The notes: a model not told the origin generated them from the sequence alone. 64,000 nucleotides of DNA from Phanerodontia chrysosporium (GCA_001910725.1 MJGA01000014.1:124001-188000); one strand, 5' to 3'; counted from the first letter of the stretch, positions 1 to 11,964 are shown. Made by a program: numbers and translations.

Positions 1-1389
1 ATGGTCTTATAGAATATGTTTTCGATCACGGCCTCGCCATCGGTGACAAGGCGAGCACCCTGACCAAGATAGGCAAGCACCAGCGACGGGTAAACGAAGC
101 CTGCGAAAGAGATCTGAATCGAAGCCATGTTGAACTGGCCAAGGCTGAAGCAATATAATGTCAGCGGAGTGAGCGCCATAAAGCATGAAGGAGACACTCA
201 CTTCGCAAAGAGGGCCTCACAGCCCGTAATGGCCAACAGCACACCGGCGAGTAAGTCGTAGTCTCTAGTCCTTACAAAAACTAGGAAGGGTGAGTGACAG
301 AGAGAGCGGCAACACCACGACACGTACGAAGTATCGCCCGAGAGGGATCGAAAGCACGCCAGATGCCCGGGAAGTGTGTTATGTTTACAATGCCGGTGAT
401 CGCCAGAAGAAGAAGCCAGATGAAGGTTACTAGAATAGTGATCAGCGGATCCCGTTTCGGGCATTGCAGAACCATGAACATACTCGGTGCGAAGAAATAT
501 GCCAAAAAGGACGTGCCCCAATGTTGGATGAGGAACAGAGCGACCAAGAAAGCCTATACCGGAGGTGCATCAGAAGCCTGAACAGGGTGATTATGAAGTC
601 CTTCACTTACAATCGAGATAGGCGTGACATCGTTTGCAACGGACGGCTTAGCCACGGCGATACCACTGACAGCACTCGTCACAGATACCGCCGGGGTGAA
701 GACGCCATCCGCCAACGTTAGAGAGGTACCGAACAGACTCTGCGCGGTTGATTGAGTTATGGAGTGAGATGCAATAATCGAGAAGGCGCACGATGATTAG
801 GAGCGGCCACCATAGCTTCGACGAAAGCTTCGACTGCGCGGCCTCGTGCTTGAAGCTGTCTCCCGTTAGGGTCCGATCATCATCGAGGTCGCTGCGCTTG
901 GGCGGGTACAGCCCTTGAAACAGCGCATAGGTTCCACCCTCGCCTGCGTTGCTCATGAGAAAACGCGACTGTTTCCGCCGAGAAGCACTACTCACCCTCT
1001 GTGGTGCCAAAGCGCAGACAGATGAAGACCTAATTTGATCGCTTCCAAGTGAGGCGGTTAACAGGCCTTCGAGCGAGTGGAGACACCTACGTATTTGCAG
1101 AGGGGCAAGATCGTCAAGGACCATACGATGGCACTGACTCCGCCAATGATGTCCTCCCGCGAGGGCACGGGCCCACTGGGCGGCCAGATGCCGTTCAGGA
1201 CGTACAGGGGCGACGTCCCGATGTCAGAGTAGATGATGCCTGCGGTGTGTGAGCACGGACAACTGCAAGGGAGAAGAAAGGCGGCGTACCGAGCGTCTGG
1301 AAGGAGAGCATAGCGAGAGCCCATCCGTGAACGCTGACAGCGGAGCGTTTCGCACCAAGACCTTTCTCCATTGAGGCGAGCGAAGACAT
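1..1389 (-). CDS. hak: HAK/KUP-type high-affinity potassium transporter (3' part beyond window)
   Basis: A multi-pass plasma-membrane K+ uptake system of the HAK/KUP/Kup family. Exon 1 (1389-1290) ends in LSFQTLG; a 50-bp GT-AG intron (1240-1289) joins it in frame to IIYSDIGTSPLYVLNG, the family's N-terminal hallmark. Later exons give GEGGTYALFQGLYP, then LADGVFTPAVSV, ITGIVNITHFPGIWRAFDPSRAI, YDLLAGVLLAITGCEALFA and, at the left edge, LVTDGEAVIENIF. All are conserved HAK segments in the right order. Several introns of about 50 bp interrupt the gene. The start is taken at the ATG at 1389, before SSLASMEKG; a second ATG at 1371 is possible. A TATA-like CCTATAAAG lies about 80 bp upstream. The C-terminal half lies left of the window. 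The family call is firm; exact exon ends beyond intron 1 are approximate. Confidence 0.9.
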
Positions 1390-1464
1390 GGCCGCTCGGG
1401 GGACAAAGAACAGGGGTGGTTGACGAGCAGGAGGGTAAGACGGTACGCAGCAGGGTGTCTGGCG

Positions 1465-1476
1465 CGCTTTATAGGT
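1465..1476 (-). promoter_or_regulatory. TATA-like box of the HAK gene
   Basis: CCTATAAAGC reads on the minus strand about 80 bp upstream of the HAK start codon at 1389. The position fits a fungal TATA box with a short 5' UTR. It is a sequence match only. Confidence 0.4.
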
Positions 1477-2333
1477 GTGCGGCAGCACCGACAAATTTGA
1501 CAAGATCCAGGGCGGAAAATTGGGCGGTGGGGCGTCGACCGCCGAGGCCGTATCGGGGCCCTCCAGGTGGCGGCGGGTGTCTATCACACGCCGGTACATT
1601 ACTCTAGGGCGGTTTGTTATCTTCCTGTGGAATGGCATAAATCTCGCAGGACGGGGACGCTGCGCGATTATAGCCATAGGGAGAGCCGCTTCCAAAACCG
1701 AGCCCTGCCCACCACGGCTAACCGCGCAGTTTCATGTTTCCCGCATGGTGCCTGCAGGTTCCTGTCTGAAAGGTACGGAGTCAGTGGCTCTTAGAAAATT
1801 CTGTCCGTTTGCCGTCGTTGCTCGACTTTCTTGCGTTGCCTTTCTGGTCAAGATGAAGTCACCGAGTGGGCGCACGTTTGGGCAGACGGCGCTTGGGCGC
1901 CCACGTGGAGCGGGTGCTGTGGGCGGCTTTGCATCGGTTTTCGCGCGCAGCCCGACCGCCTCTGCAGCCTCCTTGTCATTCCTGTTGAAATCATTACTGG
2001 GAAGCCGGGGAAGAAGTGAGGTCGCGAGGGATGAAAAGATATGGGAAATTGGGATGGCTTCGTGACAGATGGCAGATGGGGAAACACTTGGCCTGTTGGG
2101 CACCGCGCAGGCATGGCGAAATAGTCCAAGCTCGAGATAAGGAACGGGCTAACCGCGGGCTAGCCCCCGTGCGTGCTCGACAAATGACATGTAGATAGGC
2201 TGCTGAGTACAGTACAAATGTTCATAACAGTACAAGTGCGTAACGTACAAAACGATGGTCCAGCGGGTCATAGTGTGATGGTGTTACAGAGGTCCTTCGA
2301 TTTTGACCCAGATTCCTGCAGGGAAAAGCTGCC
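1477..2333. other. Intergenic region, no gene recognised
   Basis: This region holds the HAK upstream sequence and the 3' flank of the RING gene. A 196-codon open frame on the plus strand (1475-2065) has no recognisable domain and low-complexity composition, and was not accepted as a gene. Confidence 0.5.
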
Positions 2334-4198
2334 CTAATCGAGATTGTCGGTATCTTCGAACGGCTCGTACTCGTCAGAGTCTGTCTGCTCGTATTCCACG
2401 TCTTCATCTTCTCGAACGAGCCGCCAGGCCGTCCAGGAGCCGTCGAAGTTGTTCTCCCGGTCCCATCGCTCTGGATGGTTGTATACGTCGGCCTCGACCC
2501 ACTCCATGTAATCCTCGCCAGTCTCATCGTTTTCGTGAAGCTCGATGTTCCAGCCGAGGTAGACGACGTTGTCGCCGATCACAGCCCGCAAGCCCTCGTC
2601 GTGCGAATAGCTCATGTCGAAGAGTTCGATCATGGGCATCGTAGCGCCGCGACGGAGCATCGACAACATCTCGTCGTTGATGTCGTCGAAGGGGTAGTCA
2701 TCCGGGTGGACATCAAGGGTGGGTGGCGCCCAACGAGTGGGGACGTACTCGCCATCGTAGGGCTCGTCATCCTCGTCGGACCCGTAGTACCCCTCGAAAG
2801 GCCAGTCGTCACCGCCATCGGAGCTCCAGGCGTCGGCGTACACGTCACCGTCCGAGTCAACGCCGGGCCGTCATAGTCGTCCTCGTCCATCCACAAGTCT
2901 TCGGCTGCCGTGGTATCGGGAAGATTCCAGCCCATGGGTCGCGGTCGGGAGCCGGAGACGACCGCGGGGAAGAGTTTTCGTTTCCTTTAGCCTTCTCCAA
3001 CGCGACCGCAATGGACTTGATGAGGAACACTGGGATTGGACGACATGCGACACTGGTACGGCAGACAGGACAAGTCTTCTTGCGGTAGATGAGGGCGTCC
3101 GGATCGTCGTCGTACATGTCATCGTCTGCGGCAGGTGCGGTGCGGAACCAGTTTTGGAGACAGCCAAGGCAGAGAACGTGCCCGCATGGTGCCAGCCTGC
3201 GTACTATTGTCAGCAGAACCAGAGCAACGAAGTACTACAGTACCTACCCATACGGTTTCAGCAGCATGTCCATACAGATCTGGCAGTTCATGTTCGCCTC
3301 AATAGTAGAAATGGCCTGTCATGGGATGAGTAACCGGTATCAGGCGGCCGCAGAGGAACCATACCTCGTCATGCTTCTTGGACTTCGACTGCAGCTCTTT
3401 CACTTGCTTCTTCTCTTCTTGGTGAGACTGGACATAATTTCAGTGAGAGGGATACGCATACATGCACCGTGTTACATACCTGCTTCTCCGAAGCCAAATC
3501 CTTCTTGAGGTCATCGATAGTCTTTGCGAACCTTAATGCTAATCGACGAAATGGTGAACGAGTTGCTCACCTTCTCATGCTTATGAATCTGCTTCTTATA
3601 GGTTGACAGTTGCTAGGAGAACGTCAGCGTATGGAGAACGGAGACGTCTACCAAGCACGTACCTTGCGTGTTTTCTCCAGCTCCTCCTTCAACCTCGCGT
3701 AGTCCTCAGCACCAGAGGCCGCATGGGCGTGCCGAAGCTCGACAGGACCATCTGTCTGCTGAGAGTTGGCATTGACGACGCGAACAGAAAGCCTGTTGGC
3801 CGGATCCCGCGATTGCGACCTATCTCGACGCTTTGACTTGCCGTGTTTGCGCTGCGACCGAGGTTCCAACATCGCCTGCACCTCCACATCCGAGGAGTGC
3901 GAGACAGGACGATGCATCGACTTGCGGCTGTTCTCGCCAAGCTCGCTGACAGGTACCGAACCGCGCTGTGGTCGCCCGGGCCAGTCTGCGAGGCGGAGCC
4001 AGACGCGACGGGGTGGACAGTGCTCTTCTTCCTCCGCAGGACGTTGGCCTCCACGCGGACAGTGGCGTTATCTTCAGCAGCAGCGACTTCAGAGGATGTC
4101 GATTTGGGCCTGCGCGCGCCGGAGCTGGACCCCGCCGGTGCGTGTTGGTTCTCCCTGAGTCGTGCGGTGGTGGTGCGGCGGTGTGTGAAAGAACTCAT
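2334..4198 (-). CDS. RING-finger protein with coiled coil and acidic C-terminus (probable E3 ubiquitin ligase)
   Basis: The N-terminus (ATG at 4198) is Ser/Ala-rich and basic, followed by an SR-like segment and a coiled coil (about 3400-3750; KEELEKTRK-type heptads). Then comes a C3HC4-type RING: CQICMDMLLKPYG, an intron, CGHVLCLGCLQNWF and KKTCPVCRTSV (about 3300-3060). The tail is long and very acidic and ends DTDNLD at 2334. RING proteins of this plan usually act as E3 ubiquitin ligases; the substrate is unknown. Three joins need one extra base to stay in frame: near 3952 (run of C on the coding strand), near 2936 (C run) and near 2863 (G run). All are short homopolymers, so consensus deletions are more likely than introns. 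Exon boundaries in the coiled-coil part are unresolved. Confidence 0.7.
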
Positions 4199-5288
4199 AC
4201 TTGAAAGAGAGAGTTCAGCCCAACTCCCCGCAGCAGCTCAAATCCTCTCACTCGTATCGCTGCTGGGGTCTCGACGCCTGGTGAAAGTAGGGTGTTGGTC
4301 GTCGTTGTATGCGGTAAACGTAAGGCCACAGCCTGGACACAAGGCGGCAAGCGCCCAATCGGCAATTCGGGCGGAGCCGAAGCCCTAACCCAGAATAAAC
4401 AATCACGTGCACCGCGGGGAAGCGCGTTTCATTTGGCGGACGCGTCGCGGCGGCCAACAAAGCGCGTACTATATAGCCTTGCGTCCTGGAGCTACCCTTT
4501 TAAACATTGAGTGTGTAATGACACATTGTATGGTATATGCGAGCCTACACAACATAAGTCTAGACTGAAGAGCCCTCTAGACATGCTCTCTATAAATCTT
4601 GTGCGACTGGCTGCGCAACCGCATGTCGGGTCATGGCTGTCTTGATTTCGGATCCACTGGCGGCGCCCTGCATTGAGCGTCGTCTGGCCTCGTTCCATGG
4701 TCCGCTCGTGCGACTGGCTGCTCAAACACAAGTCGGGCGTCGCTGTCTCCACTCCGCTTTCGCCTGGGGGTTGGGCGCGGGCCTTTCCGTGGTCTCCGAG
4801 ATAAGTACCTCGATACGGGGAAACTAACACGCGCCCACTGGATCATGCAACTATTCAACCACCCTCGATAGTTCTACACTCTGAGTGTGCATCTAATACT
4901 CGGATTATCCTGGATCACGCTGGCCTACAACTTAATTTTGGACACTACAGGGCTATTAAACTATACACCTAATCTACATCCATCTTTCCACTCGATAATC
5001 TCTGTCGAACACACCAGTGCTACCCTCGTAGCTCGCCATCACTTCCATATAAGCATATGTATAATACTAATAACTCGTTGTCTTTATCACCATTAATTAT
5101 CATGAGACAAGCTTGTGAAGTGGGAGAGGACGTGCTCGAATTATAATTTGTACACGGTGAGAAGTACCTGGTAAATATTGCTCCGATGACAGGGGTAGTC
5201 AATGCCTACGAGACGCCCGATGGTCAAGGTGTCTTCACCTCCAGCTGAACCTGCTGTCATGCTCAGACAACATGATATATTGGCAATG
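4199..5288. other. Intergenic region, no gene recognised
   Basis: Upstream region of the RING gene and 3' flank of the BTB gene. An AT-rich stretch lies at about 4880-5170, and a TATATAG-like motif at about 4467. No coding pattern, tRNA or repeat was seen. Confidence 0.5.
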
Positions 5289-6182
5289 TCACTGGGGACA
5301 CACCTCTGATATCGCCCTATCTATGCTCTGTGCGTACTCCACGTTGAACTGCCCCAGGTCGAAGAGCACGCGCGTCCGCTCGTACATCGGCAACTTCGCG
5401 ACGATGTCGACGAGGAACTTGTACGACAACTCTGGTATGAGCACCGTCGAGCCACACGGACGCACAACGAGGGCCTCGCGCGCACGCTCCATGTACTCCG
5501 TCCACCACGGCTCGACGTGCACTCCAACGCCCTTGCGATTCTTCTTCGCGAAGCACAGGCGGCGCGGCGCGCCCGCATCGGCCTCGGCCACGCCGTAGTA
5601 GTGAAGGGCCGCCGCGGCCTTGCGGCACGCGCGGTGGTACGCCTGCAGGCGGAGGTACGCGCCGGCGCTGATGGCGTCGAGCTCGGGCACCGCGCGCACG
5701 TCGAGCGGCGCGGCGAGCGACGCTCGCGCCGCGACGCGCATCTCGTCCGACCAGCCCCTCGCGCACGCGAGTGCGTACATGCGCAGCGGCTCGCGCTGCG
5801 CGTGCACCGCAAAGTGCCGCTGCGCGCCGCGCAGGGCGTGGTCCATCATGTACTTGCGCGCGGCGTCGAGCACGCGCAGGGCGTCGTCCGCGGTCCCGAG
5901 CTCGGGGTCGTCCACGGGGTAGCAAAAGCGCAGGAGGGCGTCGAGCGTGCGGGCCGTCTCGGTGAGCGTGACGACAGGCGGAGAGGCCGCGTCTGAGGAT
6001 GTCGCGGGTGGTTGCGGGATGGATAGCATGTCCTCGAAGACAGGGGATGATTCGGCGAGGATGCTACGGCGGACATGGAAGTCCACGCCGTCGGCGCTTC
6101 GTAGAATGATGTCCGCCGTGGCCTTGTTGAACGGAGGGCCCGCGACACAGGTAATGGTCGGCGTTGCCTTTCGTGTCGCCAT
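5289..6182 (-). CDS. BTB/POZ domain protein
   Basis: A single open frame of about 297 residues from the ATG at 6182 (an in-frame ATG at 6221 would add 13). The N-terminal BTB fold is seen as ADIILRSADGVDFHVRRSIL, then SSPVFEDMLSIPQP, TLDALLRFCYPVDDPEL and LDAARKYMMDHAL. The C-terminal half is Ala/Arg-rich and resembles the BACK-like tail of basidiomycete BTB proteins. Such proteins form large lineage-expanded families in mushrooms; some BTB proteins are Cul3 ligase adaptors, but no role can be assigned here. The stop is at 5289-5291. A divergent paralogue starts at 6860, so the two share an upstream region of about 640 bp. Confidence 0.85.
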   Translation of the reverse strand: MATRKATPTITCVAGPPFNKATADIILRSADGVDFHVRRSILAESSPVFEDMLSIPQPPATSSDAASPPVVTLTETARTLDALLRFCYPVDDPELGTADDALRVLDAARKYMMDHALRGAQRHFAVHAQREPLRMYALACARGWSDEMRVAARASLAAPLDVRAVPELDAISAGAYLRLQAYHRACRKAAAALHYYGVAEADAGAPRRLCFAKKNRKGVGVHVEPWWTEYMERAREALVVRPCGSTVLIPELSYKFLVDIVAKLPMYERTRVLFDLGQFNVEYAQSIDRAISEVCPQ

Positions 6183-6859
6183 CTTTAACGACTTTGGCTG
6201 CGTCAGTAGCATATCACACATAGGGCAGCGTACTGTTGTTACTCACGTCGGACACGCCTGGGCTGTCTTCCGGCCGTGGATACGTGCAGCAAGGGGACAC
6301 ATCTCAACGACTGACCAAAGCTTGGGTTATAACCACGACTTGGAATTAGGGGCAGCACACGTCACAGGTTATGGTCGTGCTGACGCCAATGTCAGGCGCA
6401 TGGATACGATACTGACCAAGGGACCGCCACCGCCACCGACCCCTTAAATGTCTCGGTAGTTGACCACGCATTCCTGCTCCAATTCCGAGGACGAGCGAGC
6501 GAGCCTACTCCCAGTACAAGCTATGAAGCATCTGCTAGACTTGTTAGGCCAGCTCAGTGAGCTCTTTCCGACACCTGGTACTCAACTAGAAGTGGACAGT
6601 TCAATGAACCAGGCACCACAAGTACTCTCCCAAACGCAAGGGACGCCACTATACGCAATCCAGGGTGTCGCGAGGGCAAAGGGGATACGCAGTCGCGATG
6701 ATTCACACACACGCCTAGGTCGAGATCATATCAGTTCAGTTTCGAGGGAGGACAACGCTCCGGAAATTCGCGGCGCCACGAGGGCAGCGGCAATCAGGGG
6801 CTGCTGATGCCATTTGCCTCCTCCCACTTTCTCTTTCCTTCCCATCACAAGCCCACATC
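6183..6859. promoter_or_regulatory. Shared upstream region of two divergent BTB genes
   Basis: About 640-680 bp separate the start codons of two head-to-head BTB genes. A CT-rich tract lies just before the plus-strand ATG (about 6815-6845), as is common before fungal start codons. No defined operator was recognised. Confidence 0.4.
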
Positions 6860-7912
6860 ATGAGCAAGGAAAAACGATCCCAGCTGCTGCAAGGCGAAAA
6901 GACCACAGACTTTACGAAAAGCTTGGATATCTGGTATGCAGACGGTAGTGTCGTCCTCGTCGCGGAGACGACGGCATACCGTGTGCACACAAGTATTCTT
7001 GCATCCGCCTGCGAGGTCTTTAGAGACATGGCCGCAATCCCGCAACCAGCTGATGGGAACAGCGTAGACACGTACGACGGTTGCCCTGTCTTGCGTCTGC
7101 AGGACTCTGCCAACGAGCTCTACCATTTCCTCAAGGCTATCTACGACTTTTCGTGAGTGCTCCCGGCCCACAGCCCGGGGACCTTCGAGCTCATCACACC
7201 ATGCCTCGTGCCCAGCTACTTCCGTCCAGGCATCAAAAAGCCCTTTCCTGTCGTCGCCGCGGTACTGCGCCTGAGCACAAAGTACATCGCCCCTGTGCTT
7301 CGGCGGCAGGCGGTCGAGATGTTCACGACGGCCTACCCCTCGACGTGGGGCGCCTGGAAGGCACGCAACACCGCCCGGCTCGTCGCACCGACGGACAACG
7401 AGTTCGCGGAAGTGCTCGTGCTCGCGGAGCAGGCGGACGTGCGCGCGCTGCTGCCCGCCGCGTTCTACGCCGGCGCCGCACGCCCGCTCGCGGAGACGCT
7501 CGCGCAGCTGCGCGCGCTCCCGCTCGGCGCGGCCGCGGCGCAGGAGCTCGCGACGCGCTTCCTGCTCGGGCGCGAGCGCCTGCAGCGCACGGCCGCGCGC
7601 GACGTGCTTGCGTTCCTCCGCGCGGGCTTCGCGCTCCCCGGCTGCAAGAACAACAGCGACGCGAACGCGCTCATGCAGTTCGCGCGCGTCGCGCTCGAGC
7701 GCATGGCGCAGGACGTGCCGTACTACGAGGAGTGCATCCGCGACCCCGCCGCCGTCGGCGCAAAGATTGGCTTGTGCGACAACTGCACGAAGCTCGTCAG
7801 GGACCACATCGAGAAGGCCATAGAGGACATTTGGAAGCTGCTCCCGGAGATCTTCGACCTCCCTGGTTGGGAGGTTCTCACCGCAAATGACGACGTGCAC
7901 CAAGACTCGTAA
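6860..7912 (+). CDS. BTB/POZ domain protein
   Basis: Two exons, 6860-7152 and 7216-7912, flank a 63-bp intron (GTGAGT donor at 7153, CCCAG acceptor). The join gives YDFSYFRPGIKKPFPV in frame and a 329-residue protein. The BTB domain is seen in SLDIWYADGSVVLVAE, YRVHTSILASACEVFRDM and LYHFLKAIYD. It is followed by FPVVAAVLRLSTKYIAPVLR, a very typical mushroom BTB-family segment, and an Ala/Leu-rich C-terminal domain ending with a Cys/His-poor helix. It is head-to-head with the BTB gene at 5289-6182. The function is unknown; a Cul3-adaptor or scaffold role is inference only. The long antisense frame over this gene is a GC-rich shadow. Confidence 0.9.
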
Positions 7913-8312
7913 TCGAATGTTGGTCTGTTGTAGCTCCCTAATCCTCTGCTTCTGCTCACAGGCATTCTGGAAGATGTGGAGATGTAGCTCCCTTCTGCCC
8001 TCGGACCATGTCTCGGCACCTCCTGTAAGCGTATGAGATATATTGTGCAATGCAGATACCTCTTACAAAGTACACTTGCGTGGACGTCATCATGGTGCTG
8101 TCTCAGGGCGGAAATTAATCACATTAAACCATTCATAATGACCATATCGGAAGCCAGAGACTCCGTCACCCTTGTATTACTCGGCAGCTTGGATACACAA
8201 TTCTACGAATACAAAACGAGATGGATACAACTCGATAAGTAGACAAGTAAGTCGAGCGAACGTGGATAGTGTAGTGAGATAGAATGTCGCCAATAAGCGG
8301 TGAGACAACCCG
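7913..8312. other. Convergent intergenic region
   Basis: The 3' flanks of the BTB gene (plus) and the coiled-coil gene (minus). AT-richer than the genes on both sides. Nothing else was recognised. Confidence 0.5.
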
Positions 8313-10222
8313 CTAACAGGCGTGGATCGACGCAGCGAGAGACCTGCGGTGGTCGAGCAAGAGCGGCGCACGGTTCTGGAACAGATCCGACTCCTTGCGG
8401 GGCGACGCCGCCGGAGTGGACGGGATCGAGCGGGTCTTCTCGAGGAGTAGGTTTCGGTAGGACTGGTGCACAGCCGACAGTGCCTCGAACTTCTCCAGGA
8501 GGCGCTGCACGCGCTCCGAGAGCTCGGACCGGTCGAGATTCAGCTGCGAGGAGCCGCTGGCGAGCGAGGTGTCGGCGCCGTCGCTGGGAGGCGCAGCGCG
8601 TCCTTGCTGGAGGGAGGTGTTGATGGGTGCGAAAGCGCGGACGAGGTCTCGCTGGGGACGCAGAACATGAAGGCACTTGAGCCTGTCGAGGTGTCCTTAA
8701 GCGTGGGGGGAACTGTCACCGCAGGTGCTTGCGCTGGATCGCGTATGATGGTTCTCTCGGAGCTGCGCGACATTGGAACGCACTGCACGCCAACACTGGA
8801 AAAGAATGTAGTAGGCTGTGGGCTGGGAGAACATTGGACACCAGCGTCGGAGGGTTGCGGTTCATCAGGGATGCATTGCACAGCAGCATCTACGAATTCT
8901 ACCAGACGGTGACGACGGACAGGAGGAGCGAGCGCTTCAGCACGCCGAGTGTCTTGCGCGTAAGCCAGACGACGCGTCAAGACCAAGTTCAGCCGCCAAA
9001 GAACCAGGAGCCCCCGGAGAAGTTGACTAGTATTGTTGGCGTAGCGAGTCGTCATAGTATAATAGAACTTCTTGAATTTCTTGGCGGCTGTGTCTCGCGC
9101 TTTGACGGACTCGTTGTGGAGTGTGCGATACTGGAGTGCCTCCTTCTCGACATCTGCTACGCGAGCAGAGAGCTGGCGAAGCTCCTGCTGCAGGTCGCTG
9201 TTACAGTGGAGATAGCGAATGAGAGCACGTCGAGCCTCCACCTTTTGCGCAGAGAGGATTTGCCAGCGAGCTACGAGCGAGTCCTTGGAACGAAGAGCAG
9301 GGGCCAGCCGTTCGCCGAGATGGAGAGCAAAGCCATGAACCAGCAAGACCAAGTAGAGCAGCTTGTGGATCGTCAGCATCCGACTGTTCTCGAGCCTCTG
9401 AGCACCCAGTTTGACAAGTCGGCATTGCTCCCGAGACATCAGCAAAGAGTGCTCCAATAATCGACGTTCGCGTTCGAAGAGGTCCTTTTCGTCGTGCAGC
9501 CTAGCGTTCAGAATCCGGATCCGGGCAGCCGCTCTCTCAACATCTGACTGTAACTCGACGTTTTGGGCCTCGACGGAAGCCAGACGTTCAAGGATTCGGG
9601 ACTTCTCTTCGTTTGCCTTCTGGTCTACAGAGTCATATTCGCGACACTTCTGTTGCAGCGCATGATGATATGTCGCAAGTTCATCTTTGTAAGACCGTAA
9701 ACACATGTCAAGACGATGGTTCTCGGCGCGTGTATGACGGAGTTCAGCTTGTGTTTGTGCGTGCTGGTTTTGTAAACGAGTGTAGTAGGCGTTCCTGCGC
9801 CGTTCCTTAGCAAGCTCTTCTTCTAGCTTGCACAACGTAAGCTCCCGGGCTTGATCTTCCTCCGTCCATAGCCCAATACGCTAGACAGATCACTGAGTGT
9901 GATAGCAATATTTTGGATAATAGTACCATACCAGCGTAAGATCTTGTGCAAACGTCGCGAATTCGTGAAGGTAAACGCGCTTGCATGCACGGACGCAGAC
10001 CAGGCAGCGTATAGGTAGCCGGAGAACAGAGGCCACGAGCTCAAGGACCAGAGATGCAAAGTGGTAGAGCACATGGGATCTTCGAAACGATGCCAACTGA
10101 CAGAACGTTTCAGGACGAGACACAGCACGCTTGGTACGAAAGCCTACCTCCAATGATTCCTCTATTGCGCAGCAGAGGACCAGCAGCACTTGAAGCCATA
10201 TGACGAGGGACGCAAAGGCCAT
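8313..10222 (-). CDS. N-terminally membrane-anchored coiled-coil protein, unknown function
   Basis: The proposed start is the ATG at 10222 (MAFASLVIWLQVLLVLCC), which opens with one hydrophobic segment. A TATA motif (GCTATAAAG, about 10457-10465) lies upstream. After an optional 51-bp in-frame intron and a second intron ending TCTAG, the frame runs into WTEEDQARELT and a long heptad-rich stretch to about residue 350. Another hydrophobic patch (LLYLVLLVHGFALHL) and a QRLLEKFEAL coil near the C-terminus follow. A 68-bp intron at 8652-8719 restores the frame to the last exon, which ends SLAASIHAC at 8313. No family was recognised. The architecture suggests an organelle-tethering or scaffold protein, which is inference. 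Confidence 0.6.
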
Positions 10223-10542
10223 GCCAGCGCTGTAGGGAAGGGAAGGGTATCCAGAGAACGGGAGGACGGGAGAAGGAGAAGGGCTGGAACGAACCAAGTC
10301 CTGGACGGGAGCGCGTCGAGATTCAGGAATAAGTTCGGGGTAACCCAAATATGGGCATATCGATGCTTGTTGGAAATGATCTCGGCGCCTCTCGATCAAG
10401 AGTCGACCCGCTCGCGCACCACGGATGACATCGTTCCGTCCCACTCGAACAGCATCCTCCTTTATAGCCCAGCCCCCCGCGGCCATGGCGCAGCACTCGT
10501 CTCTTGCAAACGACCACCATCGCCCATGCTATCACTCTTTTA

Positions 10543-10831
10543 TTATTGCCGTTTGCATCCATCATGTCACAAGCGCTTTGGCGAGCCTCGTCACAAGTTT
10601 TGTCGCGCGGCTAACCCTAGACTCGTTCCACGACGACCGCGACAATGTACCCCTCATATCTCGACAACTACGCATCCCTCCTTCTCGTTCTCTTTTGTAG
10701 ATGATTCTGCTCCTCAATCGGAACCCTTTCGTGCAACAATAATCCTAATCCACCGTGGCGGCGTTGGGGGCACGGCGCGAGGGCTTCGGGAACGCGCCCC
10801 GCAGCGACGGCACCCGAAAGGTTCGTGGGGG
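10543..10831 (+). repeat. Left arm of a ~289-bp inverted repeat
   Basis: This arm is almost identical, in inverted orientation, to 11677-11964. The only difference noticed is one base in a G/C run (GTTGGGGGC versus GTTGGGGC). It starts TTATTGCCGTTTGC and ends GGTTCGTGGGGG. No target-site duplication flanks the pair, and the arms carry no recognisable ORF. It lies just upstream of the coiled-coil gene. Confidence 0.85.
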
Positions 10832-11676
10832 AGTGCCGCTGTCACACGAGAGGGAGAGATAAGTGGAGTGGGTGATATATGGGTGCGTGTGGACTCTACA
10901 GTTTCATTGTGCTGACAGCTCTGAGAGACTTGTCTACGGCGCCCTAGCACCAGGAGGTAGGACAGCGTGATTGTCCAGTCCGACAGCTCTGGATACATGT
11001 CCGTATCGTTTTAAGTCAAGAGCAGTCTCGCAGTAATGCACACGGACGAAGATTACGCTCCCCTGCACGGACGGCAGAGCAGAGTAAGGTTCCAGGTGAG
11101 CACCATAGTCGCCTCATTTTGCAAGTACCCCTCCTGCCGTGACCTTCAGAAGATTATGAAAAGAGTACAATGTTACATGAGAACTACAAGTCGTCATTGA
11201 CGAGTACGCAGATACCCCGCCAGCGCAGTCTCGCACTGTTTGTTGCCTAGACGGCAGTTCGCTGAGTTCATAACTGGAGGTTGGTGTGGATCCCCTCTAA
11301 TGAATCTTTACCGCAACCACTGCTGGTGCGAGCTTATCATGTGCGTGTTGCTTTCCAGTAAAGGGACACTGATGTGCTTTGGAGGTGCAGGGGTGGTAGC
11401 AACCCAGACGGACATGGCAAGCATGGAATCAGCAAGAGGCGAGGAGTAGGGTGTGGAATGCATTTGTATTGTATTTTCTGTATTGTACTTCACAACAGAG
11501 AATGGCATGATGATTGTGCATAGCGAGGAGTCAAGTACTGGAGTGTTGGGGTGGCCTCCGGGTCCTGTCCGCCAAACATAGCTGAGTTGTGAGGTATACG
11601 GGTGAGAACTCACAGATTTCCCGTTGCCAACCACCTACTCCCACTCCCAAGCATCTCCCCTCCGCACGGCGGGTCG
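10832..11676. other. Spacer between inverted-repeat arms, no gene recognised
   Basis: 845 bp of unique sequence between the two arms. Short open frames only, no transposase-like domain on either strand. With the arms it may be a non-autonomous foldback element or an inverted duplication. Confidence 0.4.
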
Positions 11677-11964
11677 CCCCCACGAACCTTTCGGGTGCCG
11701 TCGCTGCGGGGCGCGTTCCCGAAGCCCTCGCGCCGTGCCCCAACGCCGCCACGGTGGATTAGGATTATTGTTGCACGAAAGGGTTCCGATTGAGGAGCAG
11801 AATCATCTACAAAAGAGAACGAGAAGGAGGGATGCGTAGTTGTCGAGATATGAGGGGTACATTGTCGCGGTCGTCGTGGAACGAGTCTAGGGTTAGCCGC
11901 GCGACAAAACTTGTGACGAGGCTCGCCAAAGCGCTTGTGACATGATGGATGCAAACGGCAATAA
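11677..11964 (-). repeat. Right arm of a ~289-bp inverted repeat
   Basis: Inverted copy of 10543-10831, 288 bp, ending GGCAATAA at 11964. It abuts the leader of the Helitron, whose first recognisable sequence starts at about 12000. Confidence 0.85.

Noticed and set aside
1475..2065. 196-codon plus-strand frame upstream of HAK
   Set aside because: No domain and no splice context; it overlaps the presumed HAK promoter.
6845..8050. 401-codon open frame on the minus strand across the BTB gene
   Set aside because: Antisense shadow of a GC-rich coding exon; Arg/Glu/Leu-rich low complexity with no domain, and the plus strand has a clear BTB protein with correct splicing.
10543..11964. Classical DNA transposon with terminal inverted repeats
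   Set aside because: No target duplication at the outer ends (flanks differ) and no transposase, so it is listed as inverted repeats only.
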